Origin: Streptomyces caniferus
Lineage (GTDB): Bacteria; Actinomycetota; Actinomycetes; Streptomycetales; Streptomycetaceae
Reading direction: 5' to 3'
Assembly: GCF_009811555.1 (NCBI RefSeq)
Contig: NZ_BLIN01000005.1
Coordinates: 1,497,501 to 1,561,500, forward strand
Length of the DNA stretch: 64,000 nt
Positions 58,565 to 64,000 of the stretch are shown here, piece by piece (the first letter of the stretch is position 1; each line of letters opens with the position of its first letter). The notes beneath the pieces are model-generated. The model was given only the letters and a program-made list of their open reading frames with translations. It was not told the DNA's origin and ran no database searches. The position numbers were made by a program, and so were the translations under genes.

Positions 58565-60558
58565 CGGGGGCTGCTCGCTGTGGTGTCGGAGGCGGTCACG
58601 CTCTGGGTGGGGATCGTTGTGTACTGAGCTGCCTGGATGCGGTAGCGGTCGCGGAAGAACCCCGGACCGCTGTCGTCGAGGAGTTCGTCGAAGGTGCCGC
58701 TTTCGACGACGCGGCCGTGGTCGAGGACGTGGATCAGATCTGCGGTGCGTACCGAGCCGAGGCGGTGGGTTATGAGCAGGACGGTCTGGCCGGCTGCGGC
58801 CAGGGTGCGGATGCTGTCGAAGAATTCCTGTTCGGCCTTGGCATCGAGGGCGGCGGTGGGTTCGTCGACGATCAGCACGCCAGCTGCCCGGTAGTGGGCC
58901 CGGCCGATGCCCAGGCGCTGCCACTGGCCGCCCGAGAGGTTGTGGCCGCCCTTGTATCCGCGGGCAAGGAGCGTCTTGAGGCCACGCGGCAACTCCTTGA
59001 CCAGTTCGGTGGCAGCGGCGGACTCGATGGCCTGGTCCAGGCGCTCCTGGACGATCGTGGCGTCGGGGCGGCCGATGGCAATGTTGACGGCGGCGGTGAA
59101 GGGCCAGCGGTAGAAGTCCTGGCCGACGACTGCAATCTTGTCGATGAGCGCCGTGCGGTTGACGAGCGCGGCGTCGGTGTCGTCCCACAGGATGCGTCCG
59201 GCATCCGGCTGATAGAGCCCGCACAGCAGCTTGGTCAGGGTGCTCTTGCCACTGGCGTTGTCACCGACGAGAGCAACGACCTTCCCCGTGGGGATGGTCA
59301 GGGTGGCGCCGGCCAGAGCGCGAGTTGTGTCCTTGCCCTGGTAGGTGAAGTGGACGTCTTCGAAGGTGATCTGTTTGGGGAATTCAGGCAGAGGGAGGCC
59401 GCCGGTGGGGATGGCTCGGGTGTCGGCTTCGCGGCAGAGTTGGTGGAGGTCGCCGATGAACAGGCTGTCCTCATGGGCGGAGTTGATCTGCTGGACGAAG
59501 TTTTGGAGGCTGGAGGCGCCGTTGCGGATGGCAAGGACGGCCGTGCCGCCCACGGACAAGGCCATGGCCCCAGTCCACAGCAGCCCTCCGAGGGTGGCGT
59601 ACGTGGCCACGGCGGCCAGCCCGCTCCATGCGGCAGCGATCAGACCGGTGCGGGCGGCCAGGCGGGACAGGCGTTTCTGCTCAGCCTCCTGGGATTCGGA
59701 GATGGCACGGAAGCTGCGGAGCAGGAACGGGGCGACACCGTGGACGCGGATTTCGGGGGCTGCGTCGGTGCTGATCAGCAGGCTGCTGATCAGCTGCCCG
59801 GCACGAGCGTGCTGGACATAGGCGTGGAAAGACAGGTAGCGGCGGCGCGCCACGGACAGGGCGGCCCACGCGCTGGGCAGGGACATCGCGACGAGCATTG
59901 GCAACAAAGCGGGGTGCAGCACTGAGAGAACCCCGGCGGTGGCTACGAGGGACATCAGGGCGTTGACGATGCTGGTGCTGTACCTGACCAACCGCCGCGC
60001 GGATCCGGCCCCGTACTGGGCACTGTCGAGGAGCCGGTGGAATTCCTCGTCCTCGATCGCCGCCAGCTCCACGTTCGCGGTGTGGGAGAGGTACATCTCG
60101 GTGGCGACCCGCTCCACCTTCGGCTCCAGCTGCCCGGTGCCCGCGGTGGACAAGGCGCGCAAGACGGCCGAGACCATGGCGGTGAGACCAGCAGCGGCCA
60201 GGGCAGGAGCCGCGTGGCTGAGCCGGTCGACGGTGCTTCCGCTGTCCAGTAGGTGGCTGAGCACGCGGTTGACGGCGATGAGGCCGACGGCCTGGCTCAC
60301 TCCCCGGCCGACCTCCGCGAGAGCGACCAGCCGCAGAGCTCGCCGGTCCGCTTGCCGAGCCAGTCGGATGGTGCCGGACAGCAGCTTCGGGAGCTGGGTG
60401 ACCATGGAACGAAGGTTCAGCTGAAGGAACGCGTCCTGATGCTTGTTCCAACCCATGTCGTAACGCAACGGGCCGCCGAACAAAAGCTCCTCGTGGTCCG
60501 GCGTCGCATCGCCGTCTGCAGCGGCCCTGCGGGGGGTCGAGGCGGATTCTTCTGTCAT
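58561..60558 (-). CDS. ABC exporter (permease-ATPase fusion)
   Basis: A 665-residue exporter half-transporter. Membrane helices lie between about 75 and 365 (VGLIAVNRVLSHLLDSG, AWSGLAAVATYATLGG). The ATPase domain has Walker A GDNASGKSTL, signature LSGGQWQRLG, Walker B VLIVDEPTAALD and H-loop LITHRL. No N-terminal peptidase domain. Coupled by ATGA at both ends to NUDIX-domain genes, so its cargo or control probably involves the same pathway. Confidence 0.9.
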   Translation of the reverse strand: MTEESASTPRRAAADGDATPDHEELLFGGPLRYDMGWNKHQDAFLQLNLRSMVTQLPKLLSGTIRLARQADRRALRLVALAEVGRGVSQAVGLIAVNRVLSHLLDSGSTVDRLSHAAPALAAAGLTAMVSAVLRALSTAGTGQLEPKVERVATEMYLSHTANVELAAIEDEEFHRLLDSAQYGAGSARRLVRYSTSIVNALMSLVATAGVLSVLHPALLPMLVAMSLPSAWAALSVARRRYLSFHAYVQHARAGQLISSLLISTDAAPEIRVHGVAPFLLRSFRAISESQEAEQKRLSRLAARTGLIAAAWSGLAAVATYATLGGLLWTGAMALSVGGTAVLAIRNGASSLQNFVQQINSAHEDSLFIGDLHQLCREADTRAIPTGGLPLPEFPKQITFEDVHFTYQGKDTTRALAGATLTIPTGKVVALVGDNASGKSTLTKLLCGLYQPDAGRILWDDTDAALVNRTALIDKIAVVGQDFYRWPFTAAVNIAIGRPDATIVQERLDQAIESAAATELVKELPRGLKTLLARGYKGGHNLSGGQWQRLGIGRAHYRAAGVLIVDEPTAALDAKAEQEFFDSIRTLAAAGQTVLLITHRLGSVRTADLIHVLDHGRVVESGTFDELLDDSGPGFFRDRYRIQAAQYTTIPTQSVTASDTTASSPR

Positions 60559-61154
60559 GGGCGGAGCCCTTCGACGGGGACGTGCTGTATGTCCGGGGAC
60601 TGGGGCGCGATGGGGTAGTTCCACAGGCCAGTGGCGGCGCGGATCGCGGCATCAGCCTGCTTACGTCCTTGCGCGCCCCAGCCGAACAGCTCGACGATGC
60701 GGTGCGGCGTGGCGAGCAGCCGGAGCATGGTGTCGCCGGTGGCCGCGTCGGGGATGGAAGGCCCGATATGGGTGATGGCGCTGGCCATGCGGACGCGAGC
60801 ACAGGCGCGGATTCCGCTGTAGGCAGCCGAGGTCGTGTCGTGCAGGTATCCGAGGTAGTGGGTCGGTCCGAGCGCGAGGTGTGCTTCCTCGTGGGCTTCT
60901 CGCTGGAGGGTCTGCGTGGGGTCGGCGTCCTGTGTCTCGACGGTTCCGCCCGGGAGCATCGGCAGTCTGCGGCGGGTGTCGATCAGGACGAGGCAGCGTC
61001 CGTCGGGCACGAACAGCCAGCCCCAGCATTGCGTGACGGGCAGGGAGCCGGGAACCGGTTCGCTTTCGTGCCAGGGCCATTCCATACAGAGCCGTGGCGG
61101 CGCCAAGTCCCCGAATCTGTGTACAGCTTGGGGGCGGACAGCGGTGATGGTCAC
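60555..61154 (-). CDS. NUDIX-domain protein
   Basis: A 199-residue protein. NUDIX box LPGGTVETQDADPTQTLQRE is followed by AHEEAHLAL, so the paired glutamates are kept but the G of REUxEExGU is changed. It may be a divergent hydrolase. GTG start with GTGAGGAGCAG upstream; the TGA overlaps the ABC transporter ATG. Confidence 0.8.
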   Translation of the reverse strand: MTITAVRPQAVHRFGDLAPPRLCMEWPWHESEPVPGSLPVTQCWGWLFVPDGRCLVLIDTRRRLPMLPGGTVETQDADPTQTLQREAHEEAHLALGPTHYLGYLHDTTSAAYSGIRACARVRMASAITHIGPSIPDAATGDTMLRLLATPHRIVELFGWGAQGRKQADAAIRAATGLWNYPIAPQSPDIQHVPVEGLRP

Positions 61155-61339
61155 GGACTGCTCCTCACGTAGGCGGTCGGAGGGGAAGCGGGGGGAAGGG
61201 AGCACCAGGCCCAGGGAGTGCCCGAGGTCTGCCCTTCGGCGTACGGCCTCGTCTCCGACCGGTTGCTCCCCACAGGAGTCGACCGGAGACGAGGGGCTCA
61301 TCGGGTCCGCGACATAACGGCTCGGCAAGGGGCGCGCTC

Positions 61340-61597
61340 TTACGAAGAGCGCGGGGCCTCCCGGGAGCATGCTGCCAACTGAAGGCTTCGCGCGGAGTGA
61401 CCGCGCCGGCGCCGGTATGCCAGGACGCTGGCGAGGGTGACGAACCAGTGCTGACCGCGATACACCGCGGTGAGATATCCCGCGGAGACGAGATGCTCCA
61501 CGACCTGTGTACTGACGTCGAGGATTCCGGCCGACTCCCGCGCCGTCAGCAACAGTCCGTCGAAGGCACCGCCCTGCTCCGTCCGGCGCGCTTTCAT
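61340..61597 (-). CDS. Excisionase/MerR-like HTH protein
   Basis: An 85-residue protein with a helix-turn-helix (LTARESAGILDVSTQVVEHL, VSAGYLTAVYRGQHWFVTLA) of the excisionase/MerR type. GGAGGGGGGCCGC is a strong ribosome site. In this operon a regulator is more likely than a true excisionase since no integrase is near. Confidence 0.65.
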   Translation of the reverse strand: MKARRTEQGGAFDGLLLTARESAGILDVSTQVVEHLVSAGYLTAVYRGQHWFVTLASVLAYRRRRGHSARSLQLAACSREAPRSS

Positions 61598-61723
61598 GCG
61601 GCCCCCCTCCAGCCAGGTCTCGGCCTGCCTCTCGACATGGCGGCTCACGCGTACAGCGACCGACGGTGCTGCTGGATCCTGGCCTTCGGCCGTCGGACCG
61701 ACGGGCCGCCGCCTCGTGCAGGG

Positions 61724-62638
61724 TCACAGGGCTGCTCCCTTGCAAAGCAGCTTGAGCGTCACGCGGGCACGATGAACGACTTCGTTGTCGCCGGCACGCG
61801 TGCCCCACGCCAAGCCGCTGACAGCATCCGCCGCGGCCAGCATCGGCAGCACCTGCCGCTCGGGCTCTGTCAGCTCCCGTCCGTACCCAGTGAAGAACAC
61901 CCTGCGCAGCCACGGTTGTTGCTGCCACGGGCCGACGGCCAGATGCACGAAGTCATCAACAGCCAAAGCAGGTCGCGCCCGCTCGAAGTCGAGCAGGGCA
62001 GCGCAATCGCTACGCCCGTCCCAGAGAACGTTGCGTTCCTGCGCGTCGCCGTGGATGAAGGCGGCAGGGCACGCCTCCAGGTGCGGGAGGTTCCTGGCAA
62101 GCCGAAGCACCGTCTCCTCCTCGGTGCGCGTGAGCAGGTCACCTGCCGCAGCTACGTGTTTGCCCACGGATTCCGTTCGCGCGCGGACCTCCGCGCGAGA
62201 GTCCCAACTAGCGCTGCTGGAGGCGTGCGGAGCGTCATGGAGCACGCGCAGCAGCCAGCCGACCTGACGGTGCACCTTGAGGAGGTCGCGCATGGTGAGC
62301 CCTGCGGCGACGGGCTGGCCAGGTGCTGCTGTGAGCAGCAGGGCCAGCTGATCGGGGTCGGCGGCCTGGAGACGGGGAGCGCGGTCGGGGCCAAGGGAGG
62401 GCACAGCGAAGCGGTAGGCATGAGTTTCGCGTGCGTAGAGCGCCTTGGAGGGCGAGATCTTTAGGAAGTACCGGGTGCTGTCGGGACAGGTCAGTTCCCA
62501 GACCTTGGAGCTCTCCCGATCCCACGAAGTGTCGCGTACGAGCGTGATGGGGCCGATCACATAGGAAGCCCAATCGAGGACGCTCCCCGGAATGCTCATG
62601 CGGGGCCGGGCCATCGGAATGCTGGTCAACACGACCAC
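61724..62638 (-). CDS. Aminoglycoside phosphotransferase-family kinase
   Basis: A 304-residue protein kinase-fold enzyme: FIHGDAQERNVLWDG (catalytic loop HGDxxxxN) and ALLDFERA (metal-binding D). The N-lobe lacks strong conservation. Members phosphorylate antibiotics or small metabolites; substrate unknown. The start may be the GTG at 62638 (GGAGATGG upstream) or the ATG at 62599. First gene of the minus-strand operon. Confidence 0.8.
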   Translation of the reverse strand: MVVLTSIPMARPRMSIPGSVLDWASYVIGPITLVRDTSWDRESSKVWELTCPDSTRYFLKISPSKALYARETHAYRFAVPSLGPDRAPRLQAADPDQLALLLTAAPGQPVAAGLTMRDLLKVHRQVGWLLRVLHDAPHASSSASWDSRAEVRARTESVGKHVAAAGDLLTRTEEETVLRLARNLPHLEACPAAFIHGDAQERNVLWDGRSDCAALLDFERARPALAVDDFVHLAVGPWQQQPWLRRVFFTGYGRELTEPERQVLPMLAAADAVSGLAWGTRAGDNEVVHRARVTLKLLCKGAAL

Positions 62639-63092
62639 CCATCTCCGTATTCGACTGGCCGTTGGCAGCTCATGAAGACTCCTCGATCAGAGCAGGTTGA
62701 ACAGGGGGCAGGCTTCGAGCTGGAGTGGATACGGGAGGGGCAAAGATCGGTGCGACGGTCAGGCAGCTGCGGCGACGCGCTGCGGTCTCATTGCGCGCAT
62801 CTCACCTTCCGGTCACGAACGTCGCCTCAACGCTTGAATCCGGCCAAGTCAATTGATCGGTGTGGCACTCCACCTGGCTGAGTACAGCGCCGCGGTATGC
62901 CAACACCTTCTGAAGCCCGAACGGGATCCGGTCTATTGGCCAGGTGGAGGCGCGTCTACCGCGCTTCTCCCGCTAGTTGGCAGGAGGTTGAGGATGCCTG
63001 CCGCACTTCCTCGCCGCACATCCCGACGGTGATATCACTGAAGTGATAACGACCAAACACTGTGCGTTGGTCGAGACCAGGGGACGGGAGAC
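62639..63092. other. Intergenic region with divergent promoters
   Basis: No gene was recognised in these 454 bases between divergent genes. The AT-richer stretch 63030-63060 holds the palindrome described separately. The remainder shows nothing notable. Confidence 0.5.
63033..63048. promoter_or_regulatory. Operator-like palindrome
   Basis: TATCACTGAAGTGATA: two perfect 7-bp arms around GA, in an AT-rich stretch 45 bases before the regulator at 63093. A probable dimeric regulator site. Confidence 0.5.
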
Positions 63093-64000
63093 GTGGTGGT
63101 CGGGGAGGAGAGTCGGTGCTGCAGCCGATGTGGTTGCCGGTTGAGTCGTTACAACGTCACTCCGCGATGCGGGGCATGTGCTCGCATCCTTGGTGTCGGC
63201 GACGCGGGTCTGTCGTCGTCGAGGGTTCCGGAGCATGTTTGGCGGGATCACCAGGTGCGGGAGGCTCTGGCCGCATGGGACTTGGGGAAGATGCTGAGCT
63301 TGGTGCGCCACCTTGCCTCTCTTCGACAGGAAGACACAGCGCAGATGACGGGCCTGAGCCAATCCGCGTTGTCCATGCTGGAAAATGGGACTCGGCCCCT
63401 CACTCACATCGACAAGATCACCAGGCTGCTCGATGGACTAGGAGTCCCGCCTGAGCTCGTGCGGCTGCCACTTGCGCGTTCTGGTGCCGCACCTCGTGCT
63501 ACGGGAGACGATGGTTCGGCTGCTCCTGCACCAGAGGAAATCCCGCCCTACGAATGGGAGAGCCCTCTCGCCGTCGCCAGGAGAATGAACGCCACCACCT
63601 CCTCAAATACGGACCCTGAGAGCGTGAAGGTCCTGCAGCGGTCGGTGGAGGACATAGTGGCGCGCTACGAGGCCAGAGGCCCTCATCGGATGGCGCCCGA
63701 GGCGGAAGACCTGCGCAGATACGTGCAAGAACTCTTGGAAGGGCGGCAGCCACCCCGTCAGCAAGAGGCACTGTTTCGTTTGGCGGCACAAGCTTCCGGA
63801 CTGCTCGGCTACATGGCTGTGAACGCCGGCCGTGACTCCTTGGCAGAGGCGTACTGCGCTGAGGCCGAGAAACTCGCGAGTGCCATTGGCGATCAAGACC
63901 TCCTTATGTGGATCGCCGGTACCAGATCCCTCAACGCGTACTACTCAGGCGATTTCGTCACAGCTGTTGGGTGGGCAGACGCTGGCGTCGACCTTGCGCC
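63093..64000 (+). CDS. Zinc-ribbon/XRE regulator with TPR-like domain, partial
   Basis: Open to the right edge, 302 residues present. Residues 8-30 are a zinc ribbon (RCCSRCGCRLSRYNVTPRCG and CAR). An XRE helix-turn-helix follows (LRQEDTAQMTGLSQSALSML, about 75-95), then a helical TPR-like region (LFRLAAQASGLLGYMAVNAG, AEKLASAIGDQDLLMWIAGT). This layout is typical of Streptomyces regulators that control adjacent metabolic operons. GTG start after GGGGACGGGAGAC. It is divergent from the kinase/NUDIX operon and may control it. Confidence 0.75.
   Translation, partial: MVVGEESRCCSRCGCRLSRYNVTPRCGACARILGVGDAGLSSSRVPEHVWRDHQVREALAAWDLGKMLSLVRHLASLRQEDTAQMTGLSQSALSMLENGTRPLTHIDKITRLLDGLGVPPELVRLPLARSGAAPRATGDDGSAAPAPEEIPPYEWESPLAVARRMNATTSSNTDPESVKVLQRSVEDIVARYEARGPHRMAPEAEDLRRYVQELLEGRQPPRQQEALFRLAAQASGLLGYMAVNAGRDSLAEAYCAEAEKLASAIGDQDLLMWIAGTRSLNAYYSGDFVTAVGWADAGVDLA

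Noticed and set aside
61340..61597. True excisionase of an integrative element
   Set aside because: No integrase nearby and the gene lies in an operon with NUDIX and kinase genes, so a regulator is more likely.
1..64000. CRISPR array, rRNA, tRNA, integrase or transposase
   Set aside because: No regularly spaced repeats, tRNA cloverleaf or recombinase motifs were seen; the hairpin near 48040 has a tRNA-like GTTGGTAG string but no full cloverleaf.

Overview
The window looks like Streptomyces DNA (or a very close actinomycete). It has strong third-position GC bias, DUF317 proteins, a WhiB-type protein, an MmyB-type regulator, and several genes with a TAGNNT -10 box six to eight bases before the ATG (leaderless starts). 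No rRNA, tRNA, CRISPR array, integrase or complete insertion sequence was recognised, so plasmid and integrated element cannot be told apart.

Layout. (1) 1-1.1 kb: end of a pentapeptide-repeat gene, a broken NUDIX gene and an intact NUDIX gene. (2) 1.4-10.3 kb, minus strand: a pPIWI-RE system (restriction-fold nuclease, DinG-type helicase, PIWI-module protein), preceded by a multi-HTH regulator. It is bounded by a bidirectional terminator on one side and a decayed relaxase gene on the other. (3) 11-14 kb: an unknown protein, a NucS-like DUF5655 protein and an orphan DNA methyltransferase. (4) 14.1-39 kb, plus strand: a long type IV secretion-like conjugation operon. It encodes a secreted muralytic enzyme, a small VirB2-like protein, a VirB8-like protein, a VirB6/TrbL-like protein, an SCO6880-type protein, a VirB4-like ATPase, a frameshifted VirD4 coupling protein, a doubled DnaB N-domain protein, a relaxase-like protein without its metal histidines, a RelE-like protein, DUF4913 and DUF317 proteins and many small coupled genes. 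(5) 39-41 kb: small genes and a trypsin-like protease. (6) 41.4-48 kb, minus strand: the mobilisation and replication block, with a MobC-MobA fusion relaxase, a DUF2637 membrane protein, a WhiB protein, a DnaC-like ATPase and a putative initiator whose coding DNA contains iteron-like repeats. (7) 49-55.6 kb: MmyB regulator, thioesterase, a frameshifted glutamine synthetase coupled to an amino-acid permease, and two uncharacterised genes. (8) 55.6-64 kb: a GH15 enzyme, a coupled operon of degenerate NUDIX proteins with an ABC exporter, an excisionase-like HTH protein, an APH-type kinase, and a zinc-ribbon/HTH regulator running off the right end.

Regions 4 and 6 together look like one conjugative element: relaxase and initiator process the DNA, the T4SS-like proteins export it, and WhiB and HTH proteins may regulate transfer. 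A dispersed operator-like motif (core CCGGCCGSRCCAAA) and an inverted 30-bp repeat at 14.4 and 48.0 kb tie the two blocks together. The pPIWI-RE system is the likely defence cargo. Several genes (virD4, a cytosine methyltransferase, glutamine synthetase, a NUDIX gene) carry frameshifts, some in short homopolymers, so either decay or assembly error must be considered.
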